Part shown: in pieces, positions 39,662 through 50,520 of the stretch
How the letters are laid out: every line of letters starts with the position of its first letter
Position numbering within the stretch: position 1 is the first letter of the stretch
DNA from: Trileptium ribeirensis
Lineage: Eukaryota; Nematoda; Enoplea; Enoplida; Thoracostomopsidae
Assembly: GCA_030248225.1 (NCBI GenBank)
Contig: JASANE010001471.1
Coordinates: forward strand, 43,660-107,659
DNA: 64,000 nucleotides
Direction of reading: 5' to 3'
Program-made: the position numbers and the translations under genes
The notes under the pieces: generated by a model
The model's input: the letters and a program-made list of their open reading frames with translations, nothing else
Told to the model about the DNA's origin: nothing
Database searches by the model: none

Positions 39662-40057
39662 TTAGTCGGAGGTATCGAATAAGGTTATGTTTTCACTCAT
39701 ATCCTCGTAAATGTCTTTGGTTTCCACAGAATAACACAATGAATCAGTATCCGTAAACAGTAGTTTACATTTATCATCATACATTGCTTTCATACAATTG
39801 TAATGGAAGTTGTACATGAGGGACTTTGATAGTTCCAAAACTGTAAACCCGATATATATGGGTTTACACAGTTTTACAGTTTTGCGGTGCATTTTAACCG
39901 CAATCAGATCTTCGTTGAATATTGATGACAAGGAGTATCGAGGGTTCGTCAACGACTTTTCAAATTTCCGTTCGTTGGTTATAAGTTTAATGTCAACATA
40001 AGCCCTCACATTCTCCATCGTCTTACCGAATACAGCGTTATTAAGCAGTTTATACAA
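39662..40057 (-). pseudogene. PolB palm segment with motifs B and C
   Basis: YKLLNNAVFGKTMENVRAYV is motif B (K.MNN..FGKTMEN) and LLFTDTDSLCYSVET is motif C with the catalytic DTD. The segment directly upstream has an in-frame TGA (about 40090) at a place where the family usually has Arg, which would have been CGA. The rest of the palm (40058-40449) is full of stops, so this polymerase is not functional. Confidence 0.88.
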
Positions 40058-40449
40058 GTATTTCTCAAAATCGCTATTTGCATTCTTTCACATTTGGGTA
40101 TTAAAGCTGATATATGGTTCCATCCATTGATACTGGTGGAAGGAGACGACACGATGCACTTTTTTAAGTTCCATCCCAAGTGCAAGGTACTGTTGGAAGT
40201 TCCGTATATGCACTTTATAATGCTTTTTATCGTTTAACTTGGGAACCAGTTTTTGAACTGGTGCAGAACGATCTTGTTTGATCGAACTGCAGTATGGGGA
40301 TTACACTGCATCGCTTATCTTCATGGGTAATCATTATGAAGTTCGTGGAGATGATATGGATAATTTAAATCAACCTCCAGTATATATCCAACATCACCCT
40401 TTGGGTTGATCGAAGACCAATCGATTAAAGCGATTTGCGCTTGGGAAAG

Positions 40450-41037
40450 TTACTTGAAATTATGACAAGGTAGTTTCCGTACCATCGACCACCCGTATAA
40501 ATTGTTTGCGTCTAGGTACATTATATAGTTGATGAGTGCTGCAGCGTTGTAACCGTCAACGTACGGGTTATTCGCTTTTGCGTAACAATGGGAGATTACG
40601 GAGACGCCGCCTCGAATTCCATCTTCGAAGAACGCGTACATGTCGGGGTCGGAGATGAGACCCAGCTTGACGCCTGTCTTCATAAGACAAGCATCCCATG
40701 CGAAGCTGGGGAGTGTGATGTAGTGAGCGGGGTCTAGACGGAATTTGTCTATACAAAGCAAGCGAAAGTTTTCAAAGACGTCACGAAGCAGTAGGACGTC
40801 GGTTTTGAGGTATAGATCGTGGTATCGACCTAGGTTGTGAATGTTCATTTTACACCAAACAGCTTGAGCTTGTCGGTGATCTTCATCATCAATACCACTG
40901 TCGGTGAGATTAGAATAAAAGTCTTGTTGAGGGGGTAACGCTGTTTCGTTGAAGCGGTTAGCGAAGTCCATATATTCGTAAGGGTATATACCCTTACGCA
41001 GCATTAAATTGAGTTTATCTCCAAATACGTGCTTCAT
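40450..41037 (-). pseudogene. PolB exonuclease III and motif A segment
   Basis: The frame has GIYPYEYMDFANRFNETALP, then YHDLYLKTDVLLLRDVFENF (the exonuclease III region with the conserved YLKTDVLLL), SFAWDACLMKTG and LDANNLYGWSM, where DANNLYG is polymerase motif A. The family copies linear DNA by protein priming. The upstream exonuclease I region is in the frame at 41134-41739. Confidence 0.88.
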
Positions 41038-41133
41038 AACTTGAAATTGATAGACACCCGCTTTCTTTAAATTGTCGAACGGCGTTTGGAGAGATGATGG
41101 GAGGAATTGGATGGTATCGATAAAGCGGATCTT

Positions 41134-41739
41134 TCATCCAACTATGTCATCAGCGACATCGTCGTTGCACGATATAAAATCAACACCGTCCACATCTTCG
41201 TCCCAGAATTCGTCATCGTCATCATCGTCAACGTCCACTTCATCCATTATGAACGGATTGCTATCACCACTAGCCTTCTTTGATTTCCGTTTGATGAAAA
41301 ACGTCATATAGTCTTCCATCCCTTTCGCAATACATTCGATCTCCAGCCCCTTATTCTTACAAATAGATACAAGTTCTTGCATTACTAGATGTCCATCATA
41401 TCTGCGTAAATTGTGAAATAATACCGTTACATGCCGATTAAGCCGATATCCAATGTTACATTTCAGGTGAGTCGCACCTTTGTAGCGACCACAGAGGTGA
41501 CAATGATCACGCGCTTTATCGTTAGAATCCATCGTTTTATTACACAAATAACATTCTGTTGCAGCGTTAAATTCAGTCTGTTCAACATTAGACAGGTTTA
41601 AGGGTTTATGAGGTATTTTTTGATATTGTTCAGAAAGTTCCATTCTATTATTAAGGAAACGTTTGACTGTATTGTCACCTCGATATATACGATGTTCGCC
41701 AATTTTCACTTTATCGTTACAGCAACCAAAACAATCCAA
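41134..41739 (-). pseudogene. PolB N-terminal exonuclease segment
   Basis: The frame contains ATECYLCNKTMDSNDKARDH, CHLCGRYKGATHLKCN and VLFHNLRRYDGHLVMQEL, the C..C.......DHCH..G.Y.G..H..CN finger-like motif and the exonuclease I HN..RYD.H motif (RYDGHL). It ends in an acidic run (EVDVDDDDDDEFWDEDVDG) before the stop. Confidence 0.85.
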
Positions 41740-42263
41740 AAGTCCATAACCGCAGGGAGTGTGACGCTGGTAGGGGTTGACGAATGAGGTGGATGTTGAA
41801 GGTTCACACTTTGGAACCCTTTCGAGTATACACTCGAAATCAGCACATATGACATACGGGAGCGCTGCATTCGTTGAATGTTTGCGAATTGAGGGTTCAG
41901 TTTGATGTTAATGTTTGAATTCGGGACGGTTAATCGTGTCTGCTGCGTTGTAAATGCTCATCCCGTTTAGCTTTACTGTAGCACGGGACGAGACATTTAT
42001 CACAAAAGTACATTTTGCTCTTATCTCGACGCTGGTTATGTAGTAGCGAATCCAGACTCTGAACCAGACAGTAATGTTCTTTGTACAGCATAAGATTGGC
42101 GTATCGCTGGTGTAGGGATTTAGTTATATACAGGGGGTGAATAACACCATTTTCCAGTCCGTGTAAGTTAATAGCAATATTGTTCTGACGCTCGAATCGG
42201 GGTATATCTTTAATCTTGACGGTGTATCCAATACCATTTATATGAAGTTCGTTAATATAGGAT
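41740..42263 (-). pseudogene. PolB linker segment, fragmented
   Basis: Over 42260 to 41900 several frames give pieces expected between the two conserved blocks: NYESYINELHINGIGY, VKIKDIPRFERQNNIAIN, a YANLMLYKEHYCLVQSL stretch and KMYFCDKCLVPC with a zinc-finger-like Cys pair. Frames change several times. No single open frame is long enough to have been called. Confidence 0.6.
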
Positions 42264-42782
42264 TCATAGTTTTATACCCTCTCTGCGTGTTGATTGTGAT
42301 CGAGAGGGCGCAGCGCCGCCAATACTAAACCATAAAAAGCAGTTAGCGTCCCGGTTCTGGATGTTGAACACCGCATGCTTGTTGCTTATCGATGTTGGTA
42401 GCTCGGCATAGGAAGATGCATGGAGCGGACGATATTTGCTGATGTGCACATCAACATGTTGGACATCTTGTAGGAGCCATCCGGATCCTAGTCGCTGGAA
42501 GTCGTCCAGTTTCTTCGCCAACTCGTTGAAGAAGTCGGTGAGCTTGATGTCGACATTGTCTCCGCGCAGGATTGCGCGGGATTTGGTGTTGAAGTGCGCT
42601 GATATTTGTGTGCCGTCCAGTTTGCGTAGCACACATTTGACGGATATCCAAAGTTTGACACCACGTTTGAGATGGGTGTCAATCAATCGCACCAACATCT
42701 GACCCGACTGCGTCAGGAAAACGGATAAATCGCTGATGTGCTGTTTGGATACCAAATAGTAACTGAGGAGACACCCTTTCAA
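42264..42782 (-). pseudogene. PolB N-terminal conserved segment
   Basis: The frame reads YYLVSKQHISDLSVFLTQSG, RLIDTHLKRGVKLWISVKCV, QISAHFNTKSRAILRGD, QHVDVHISKYRPL and NKHAVFNIQNRDANCFLW, the very conserved front part of Polinton PolB-type proteins (protein-primed replication, possibly including the terminal protein). It stops after WFSIGGAAPSR where the family normally reads on, which indicates a frameshift. The zinc finger upstream is in another frame. Confidence 0.85.
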
Positions 42783-42794
42783 CGCCTTGATCCA

Positions 42795-43079
42795 TTAGCG
42801 TAGCGCAATCGAGTCGGATTGCTCGACAACGGACGATCGTTGGTGGTGATCATCAACGATCTCTTGCGCCATCTGTTGCAACTGGCCAACATGATCAGCA
42901 TCAGTTGTTGTTGATGTTGATGGTTTGGATTCAATATTCGTTGAGGTGGAGGCTTGAGCTTCCGCAATGCTTGCGGTGGTATTATGTTGACGCGCTTTAC
43001 AATGTTTCTTTTGGTGTCTGATAAGTGCGTCATGTCGTGAAAACACTTTACCACACCGCTCACACCAATTTTGTTGCAT
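42795..43079 (-). pseudogene. PolB N-terminal C2H2 zinc finger
   Basis: MQQNWCERCGKVFSRHDALI with RHQKKHC is a C2H2-type finger (C-x2-C...H-x3-4-H) typical of the N-terminus of many Polinton polymerases. The following linker is Ser/Thr/Gln-rich. An upstream C...C-like run (NKSFTRRDHLIRHIHTI-type on the minus strand, about 43140 to 43085) suggests a second finger. Confidence 0.7.
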
Positions 43080-43179
43080 AGTGTGAATTGTGTGAATATG
43101 ACGTATAAGATGATCACGTCTAGTAAAACTCTTGTTACATTTATTACATTAAAGTGTCATTCTTTTAAAAGATTCTGAA

Positions 43180-44300
43180 ACAAATTCTGAAAAAGGATTA
43201 TGAGTGAACATTATGTTTGGTTAAAATCCAACAGATGGTTCAAAAAATCATTAAAAACGAATGAAATGGAAACATCAGAGTAGAAATCCCAGCAGTGCTA
43301 ACATTTGCAACTTTTCAACCATTAGTTAAAAAGTTATTAAAGTATAAATTATTAGCTATGTAACTTAACTTTATTTAAATAAACAAAATAAAATGAGCGT
43401 GCTCGAAAACATATAGATATGAATTCTTATTACTTTAAGACAGTTATTTAAAAAGTTATTGAATTATTAGCTATGTAATTATAACTTATAACCTATATAA
43501 TACAGCTTTATTTAAACAGCAAAAATGAAATGAGCATACTAGAAAACCTATAAGTATAAATTTTTACTACTTTATGACTATTAGTTGAAAAGTTATTACT
43601 ATATAACTTATACCTTATTACCTATGTAACTTAGCTTTATATAAATAGTAGAAATGAAATCAGAATATTAGAAAACCTATAATTATAAATTTTTGTTACT
43701 TTATGACTGTTATTTAAAAAGTTATTCTAATATAATGTAAAAATTATTAGCTATGTAATTTTAACTTATTAGGTATGCGACTTAGCTTTATTTATATAGT
43801 AGCAATAAATCAGAATATTAGAAAACCTATAGTTTAAATTTTTACTACTTCATGACTATTAGTTGAAACGTTATTAATTTAGAACGTATGAATAATTAGC
43901 TATGTAATTATAACTTATTAGCTATGTAACTTAACTATATTTAAATAATGGAAATAAATTAAGCATGCTCGAAAACATACAGATATGAATTTTTGTTACT
44001 TTACGACTGTTATTTAAAATTTTATTAAAATATAATTTATAAATTATTAGCTATGTAATTATAACTTATTAGCTACATAACCTAACTTTATTTAAATAGT
44101 AGAAATGAAATCAGAATATTAGAAAACCAATAAGTATAAATTTTTACTACTTAATGATTTAGAACATATGAATAATTAGCTATGTAATTATAACTTATTA
44201 GCTATGTAACTAAAATAACTTCAAACTAGTTGAAAAGATAATATACCAATAATTAAAAAATATTAGCTATCTAATTAAATATAAATAGTACACTGTACAC
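43180..44300. repeat. AT-rich tandem repeats beside the Polinton
   Basis: The marker CTATAAGTATAAATTTTTACTACTTTATGACTATTAG or a variant occurs near 43410, 43548, 43677, 43826, 43976 and 44127, a spacing of 129-151 bases. A second landmark, ATTAGCTATGTAA(C/T)TTA(A/T)AACTTATTAG, repeats between them. Units alternate between two forms (GAAAACATA(T/C)AGATATGAATTT and GAAAACCTATAAGTATAAATTT). It may be the terminal region of the Polinton or an unrelated satellite. Confidence 0.8.
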
Positions 44301-45878
44301 TCCGTAGGATATAAAATATGTTGTATAATATTTAACTAAAAGTAAAAAGAGAATAAAACAATTATAGTACTACCTATAAACATAGATATGAAACTAATTG
44401 GTAATATTCCCTACAAAAATATAGGCATTCCCTAAAAATGAGCTAAACCTAGTTGGTGGTATTGCCTATAAAATAAAAATAACTAAAATTAATGTTGTGT
44501 AGGATGTGCAATGAGTAAATTAATGAGTTGTAATAAAAACCATATGTTAAGTGGACTTGTTAAGTTAAGCAAACCAGATAAACCTGTGTAAGATCATTTA
44601 ATTTTGAGTTGTTGTTTGGTTAAGGTAGATCATGGAATGCTCTGAATGTTTTAATTTTTGGTGTTATCGCTTTGGAGTGTATATTTGGTTATACGATCAC
44701 TTTTTACAAGGACACAGTGTTCCTACAACCAATCGTAAGAGCTATTTTTTAACTCTCTGATGGTGACTATTGCTATGTTGGAGCATGCGACAGTTATAAC
44801 CAGCCGTATGAAGTGTCACAGACTTTTATTCGGTTCCTTCAATATTCGCGCTGGAGTTCGTGGTTTCTACAATACATTGGAACACAAGGTGGTCCTAGTG
44901 GAGAAAAACAATTCTGTAGAAACACGTTTCGTAATTTCTTCCGAAGAAGAATTATAATGGGAAATGCGAAAGGAGATTAACCAGGTGGGTTAAAGAGTAA
45001 AATATTTTGTTGAGTAATTGGAACTAAAATCTAGAAATGTGCTAAATTTGTTGTTGTTGAATATATAGATCATGCAACTAAAACTAATTTGTTACATTTT
45101 GCAACAATTTATGTAAGAGTAATATACTTTATAATTTTCATATTTAATTCTTCATACAAATATATATATTACATGAATCCTATTCCTAAACTGAACCACA
45201 AATAGCTAATGATTCATTACATTACTTTCAGCATAAGCGATGGCGGATTAATTTTTGCCGACACCGCCACGTAGTAATTCTCCAACCGATGTTAAATTTA
45301 GTATAAATTGCAAAACTATGTTATGAATAACATGTATGTATACTATTTGTAAACAATGAATCATTACTGTAAATAATTTATCATAATTAACTGTAACTAC
45401 TGTATACGTAGCCATAATCAGCTTGAATGTGAATTTCTGTGGATATCCAATCAACGCGTAACTGTTATTGATTCGCAGGAAAACAAATGTAAGTAAGTTT
45501 ATATATTATATCTATGAAACAGTAATTGCTGTGTATACATTTTTAATACACTAATACTTATTTCAAAGCCTCCACCGCTCAGTGGTTGAAATATTCCATA
45601 AACATAATATTACTAATGACTCGGCTTTTTAACTTTGTATTGAGTAAGCTGAGCATTTTTGGACATCATTTATCACATCACCACAATATATTAGTGAGGA
45701 TATATCGTTCAGTGTGATCGTCATTTAGAAACGTCAGAATCACAGTTATTTTAAGTCAACAAACAGCTCATATAATATGCATAGCACAACTGCAACCAGA
45801 TGATAAAATTATAAATAAATCACGTGCTTGCTTTAGAGCTGATTAAACAAGTATATAGATATATGATTACAAATTACT
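44301..45878. other. Non-coding stretch with one weak open pair of frames
   Basis: At 44748-44978 two overlapping frames are open. One reads DGDYCYVGACDSYNQPYEVS and RFLQYSRWSSWF, with a WSxW motif that faintly recalls thrombospondin repeats. There is no clear acceptor or donor, so it is not called as a gene. The rest is AT-rich with nothing recognised. Confidence 0.3.
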
Positions 45879-46068
45879 TCAAATGATATCGAGTGATGCT
45901 ACATATTCGTCTAAATATGATTTTAACCTGAACAACTCGCCACCATAGACATGTGGGGGCGCATATATCCATTCCACCCGGCCATTACGTATGTTGGGGG
46001 CGTAAAACCCGTATTTTGTATCTACTATGGAACCGTGACTGACAAAGAGTGGGACTCTGAAGCCCACT
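45879..46068 (-). CDS. Candidate terminal exon, unknown protein
   Basis: On the minus strand TTTGCCTGAG precedes an open frame reading GFRVPLFVSHGSIVDTKYGF, then IYAPPHVYGGELFRLKSYLD and ending SLDII with a stop. The composition is that of a real globular protein. The acceptor has a weak pyrimidine tract and no polyadenylation hexamer was seen close by. I do not recognise the family. Confidence 0.3.
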
Positions 46069-46267
46069 CAGGCAAAGCATTGTGAGATATTTTACAGTCA
46101 TTCAAAGTATTTCTTGCATGTGTACCTGAAACAGCTATAAATCGACAAATCATCCGTAAAATAAAAATAAACGACTTTCGTTTCATGTGTTCATTCTGTC
46201 TTAATTAAGGCTTGTCATACATGGTATATATCGTGTAAAACGGGTACCCTGGACATTTTCAGTTCCG

Positions 46268-47027
46268 GCAATGGAAACAGCTAGATGCACACTTATTTCC
46301 AAATGATGTCACAACTACCTTCACTACTGCGGTGCCGCTGCATGACAACGCTGCAACTGTATATGCAATAACAGACGCTTTGTATAATGTATGCAAACAG
46401 CCGCTGATCGCCACGCTCCGATAAGAAGTAAAGTAATTCGTGAGCGCCCGGAATGCCCCTGATTTGATGCGGAATGCAGCAGGGCAAAATCTAATGTCCG
46501 TCGGCGCAAAAAGTTGTGGCGCCGACTGCCGAATCAAGCAAACCGTGGAAGGTACCTCGAGCAGCGCAAATTATTCAGAGAACTCTGCCAAAACAAACTT
46601 AATTGCTTTTGGCATAAACGACTAGACAATGTCGTACACTCAAAGAAGTGGAAAGTAATTAGCTCGATGGGTCAGAGTCGTAAGAATCCTCAACCACATC
46701 CTGACAAGACTGATGACATAGCTCGCTATTTTAGTGAAAAGGTATCCAGCATACGGCGCACCTTCACCAGAATCAACCGTGACCAGCAAATCATGAATAA
46801 TATCAGAAATGGACAATTTGAAATATTACCTCTAACAGAAGAAAGTGTACGTCACCTAATTTCAGCAATAACCTTTAAACGCAGCCCACTTGACACTGTC
46901 CCTTCAGCTGTCATAAAGCAATGTGCTGATCATTTTTGTCCAATATTAACTTTTATTATCAATTCCTCCCTAACTCAACATGTATTCCCAACGCGAGAAA
47001 AATTAGCCATATTAACACCGATACTTA
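46268..47027 (+). pseudogene. LINE (CR1/jockey-like) ORF2 fragment
   Basis: The frame (best from 46514) contains KLWRRLPNQANRGRYLEQRK, NCFWHKRLDNV, KTDDIARYFSEKVSSIR and then FEILPLTEESVRHLISAITF, LDTVPSAVIKQ, PILTFIINSSLTQHVFPT and REKLAILTP. This is the linker and the first part of reverse transcriptase of a non-LTR element (F..KV..IR, LT...V...I, LD..P...IK, IIN.SL..G.FP...K.A...P). The endonuclease is only dimly visible upstream (46268-46513) with stops. The RT catalytic motifs are absent, as the frame runs into a minisatellite. Confidence 0.75.
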
Positions 47028-47357
47028 TTTCAGAAATAACTCCGACTCACGTTTCAGAAATAAGTCTGACTCACGTTTCAGAAATAATTCTGACTTACGT
47101 TTCAGAAATAATTCTGACTTACGTTTCAGAAATAATTTTTACTGACGTTTCACAAATAATCGTGACTCACGTTTCAGAAATAATTCTGACGTACGCTTCA
47201 GAAATAATTCTGACGTACGCTTCAGAAATAATGCTGACTTACGCTTCAGAAATAATTCTGACTGACATTTCAAAAGTAATTCTGACTGCCGTTTCAGAAA
47301 TACTTCTGACTTACGTTTCAGTAACAATTCCGGCTCAAGTTTCAGAAATAATTTTCT
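47028..47357. repeat. 24-bp minisatellite, 13 full units
   Basis: The unit TTTCAGAAATAATTCTGACTTACG is repeated 13.7 times with single-base variants. It starts just where the LINE reading frame reaches KLAILTP. The 24-bp period keeps the frame, so the open frame continues as SEIILTYV octads; this is not a protein domain. Confidence 0.95.
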
Positions 47358-50179
47358 TTAAAATAATATTCTCAACATTTTCTACTAATATATTTCTAAA
47401 TTTTATGTGAAATTTTTGTTTGAATTTCTGCACATTATGAAAACTATCAAAAAATTTTCTGTAGCAACAGAGCATTTCGTGTAGATGGTGCTTTAATTCA
47501 TATCAAATATTATAGTTCCATGAAAGAATATTTTATATATTATATTCGACATAAACTTGAAAATAGAAAACCTTTTATAGATAGCTTCTTTCAATAAATC
47601 ACCACAGTTTAATTTTTAACACAACACTTCACGTTTACTGTTGCGAAACGTAAAGCTAAGACAAGACTTAGATGTTTGTGAGAACCACAGTATTGCTAAA
47701 TGTGGGGATCCGTTCTTCTGTTAATAGCAGTCTGTGTTTGGAGTTTTTATTTGTTGTACGGATATTATCGGGGCAGTAGCAATGAATTTAGCGACCAATC
47801 GGATGTTGTCAGTCCAGCAGTTAAAAGTATAGGTAAGTAAATTTTTGCCAGGGTTTCTAGTATTATTATAGGGAAAATTTACAGGGGTATTAGAAAGGGG
47901 CTGATGGGTATTACCCAAATACGGTACTAGAAATCACAGAAGTGTGAAACTTTTGCTGTACAGGTTACTATCAGAAAGCCTTATAAATCACAGAAGTGTG
48001 AAACTTTTGCTGACAGGTTACTATCAGAAAGCCTTATGCTTTATCGGAACAGATTGATTTTTATGTATTATAAATGAACGGAACGAATTTTTATAATGTT
48101 CTTCAATGTGTATATGAAAATTTTAATATATTAACTAAAGGCTTCATAAGAATCGCTGGGCTAATATTTGTTATTATTTGTGTCTTATTTCAAATGCCTA
48201 CAGAAATTCAGCGAACAACTGCGATGCTTCGTGGGAATTGTGTTTTATGCCTACATGTAAATTAGATGCAGCGCTATGCCCGTTGGGTTTAACGCGATTG
48301 GTTTGAACTATTGGGTAGCATGACCAAGCTGTGACTAATATTTAGATAAAACGAAATAGATAAGTAACATAATAAGCTCAAATAATAGATATCAATTTAT
48401 TCATAGCTGAACTTTGAGCAAATCGGAGCGTTCTTTGCAAAGTTACAGACGACGGAAATAACATTTGAATGTTTCTTGTCGTATTTCAGCCGGAAGTTAT
48501 ATAGCCTATTATTTCATAGCTATACATATAAGGGGTTAAATTCAGCAGTATCCGCCTATCAAAAAATCGACATACGTAGTAAAACTATGACCTTCAATAA
48601 AACCAACACTTCCAAAACCATATTTTATGACAACGAAACATACGCAAATCTTGGTCGGCAAAATTGTTCTTGAAATCTACAGCGTAGTTTGGACGAGGGT
48701 AGAAAAATGTCGACTATATAATAAGCAGCTTACAGATGCAGCCACTGTCAAAATTTAAACCAAATTCCGCCAGTCATTCTAAACCCATAACAAGAGCAAT
48801 ACCTATATGATTTTGACACAAAATCGGTAGTTTTTGCTCTGTAATTCAGTTGTTAAGAAGGTTATCGTATTGATGTCAGGCCTGCAATTGTGGTGGTACA
48901 GGCCCCATTTACTGTGAAAATATTGATGACGTCACTTTTCTGGTTATCGTATTATAGATGGAAAAAGCAATATTAGACGTGATTTTGGTTTAAAAGTGGA
49001 TTTTGTTTTATCCCAGCTCTTGAGAAGAGACACATACAGAATAATGCTAGACCACTATGTGTCGATTGCTAACCGCAATGAATGGTAGCAAATCTATATA
49101 TCTGCCTGTCCGTTCCCAAGTCATAACTGTTGTAACAAAACTCTGATTTACCGCGGTAACCTAGCAACAGGATAATCGGTAACCTAACAACAGGATAATC
49201 TGTCGTTAGCACAAAACTTTGTTATTATTTGTTTTAATTTAGCACGTTTCATGGTGTGTTTTGCTCAGAGTAGTACCTGTTGCAATATGTTAATGATTCC
49301 TAGGTGACGATTACCCATGCCTACAAGTTGGAACTACATTTGGACATTACTATCCATAAGTTCAGGAACTAAAGGGGTTACAACTTTTTTACCGAATTAA
49401 TGTTTGGTATTACCTAGGGTTAATCCAACGACAATTAACGAAGATTTGATAGTTGTTGTCGTCCTTCAACGAGTACACGAAGCTAAAGTGTTAAATACAG
49501 TTTCCGGCCGCTGTCTGCCTGACAAGCGTCAAACAATGTAATGATTTTAATGAAAATGTGCTTATAAATATTAAATTTTTCTTTTTAAACAAATGATATA
49601 ATTTTTTTCGCATATTACATCGATTTTCAAAGCCAAAAATATAGACACCGCAGTCATATTGATATGTTTTAGTTTTAATAAAAGTAAATTCTTTTATTGA
49701 TACGATAAAAATTAGTTTAATCGTTCCAATATAAATGTATTATACCTGAACACATCGGTGCTTTATAGATTACCGTTCAAATTCCTCCATTCCCATTTCG
49801 AAAAATACGTCATTGTCATTCTGATTGTATTTTATTTCTCACTGGGATGGTTCACGAGGATAAACGATATACAGTTCACAGAAAAATCTGGAATGTCTTT
49901 AGTATAAATCAAAGGCATGTTAGTATCTTATCGGCTTCAGACAAAGGAATGCATTTAATTAAATCCATACCGCAAACGCATCGCCATTATGGTCAAAAAA
50001 CTGGACAAAAGGGAGCGATTTGAACGAGCTACATTGAATGCATGAACGCTAACATAATATTAATATTTAGACTGATATTGACGTGAAAAGAATGTAAACA
50101 TCTACATTATGTCCCATAAGGCACGCTCAGCATTAAAGCGGCCCAGCACGACAAATGGTAAACATATCAGTACGTTTTA
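47358..50179. other. Non-coding stretch with two small duplications
   Basis: AAATCACAGAAGTGTGAAAC through AGGTTACTATCAGAAAGCC occurs twice in tandem (47931-48036, unit about 53 bp). GGTAACCTA(G/A)CAACAGGATAATC occurs twice at 49157-49201. Otherwise there is AT-rich DNA with no gene recognised. Confidence 0.5.
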
Positions 50180-50520
50180 CTATGCATGTACTGTCAATAT
50201 ATAACTGTTGTTTTTGATGAATAGCACATACCCTAAGTGCGAACCTGGGCGGCAGTAAAAACACACATTTCGGCAGAGTTTTCGAACCAAATGAGGCCCC
50301 AGAATGGGGAGCTTCTCCGATATAACCTCTTTCATGTACAATAGGGTTTGATGTTTGAGTTTGTATGCCTTATTCTTCAATACTCCCGCAGAAATAAGTC
50401 CGGTGGGTTTAGATCAAGAGAATTAGCAGGCCATTTGATAGAGCCTTGACGCCCCGGCCAATCGTTAGGGAATATTTCGTCTAATCAACAGCGCGTAGCC
50501 ATAGTAAAATGATGTGGCGC
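50180..50520 (-). pseudogene. DDE transposase fragment
   Basis: Over 50520 to 50180 on the minus strand, shifting frames give LDEIFPNDWPGRQGSIKWPA, NSLDLNPPDLFL and then TNSNIKP, matching the C-terminal half of mariner/IS630-like DDE_3-type transposases from animals (LDE.FP.RWIGR.GPI.WP.RSPDLTPLDFFLWG). It has several stops and is only a relic. The N-terminal half is not adjacent. Confidence 0.6.

Larger units (their letters stand above)
33670..43117 (-). mobile_element. Decayed Polinton/Maverick (adintovirus-like) element
   Basis: Nine recognisable Polinton-type genes lie in one orientation on the minus strand: protein-primed PolB, retroviral-type integrase, FtsK/HerA packaging ATPase, pX-like protein, a small conserved protein, NADAR, TBP-like, penton and major capsid. 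Polintons are self-synthesising DNA elements related to adintoviruses. The left end is truncated within or just after the capsid gene and touches a BEL/Pao relic. Terminal inverted repeats were not identified and the Ulp1-like protease was not seen. Most genes have one or more frameshifts or stops, so the element is dead unless the breaks are sequencing errors. Confidence 0.92.

Noticed and set aside
44748..44978. A thrombospondin-like exon
   Set aside because: There is only one weak WSxW motif, two frames are open at once and no splice sites bound it.
46259..46537. Three overlapping minus-strand frames of 61-92 codons
   Set aside because: They are antisense to the LINE fragment and show no family features.
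47028..47357. Octad repeat protein (SEIILTYV) encoded by the minisatellite
   Set aside because: The 24-bp period keeps any frame open. The other frames are open too, so there is no sign of selection on the peptide.
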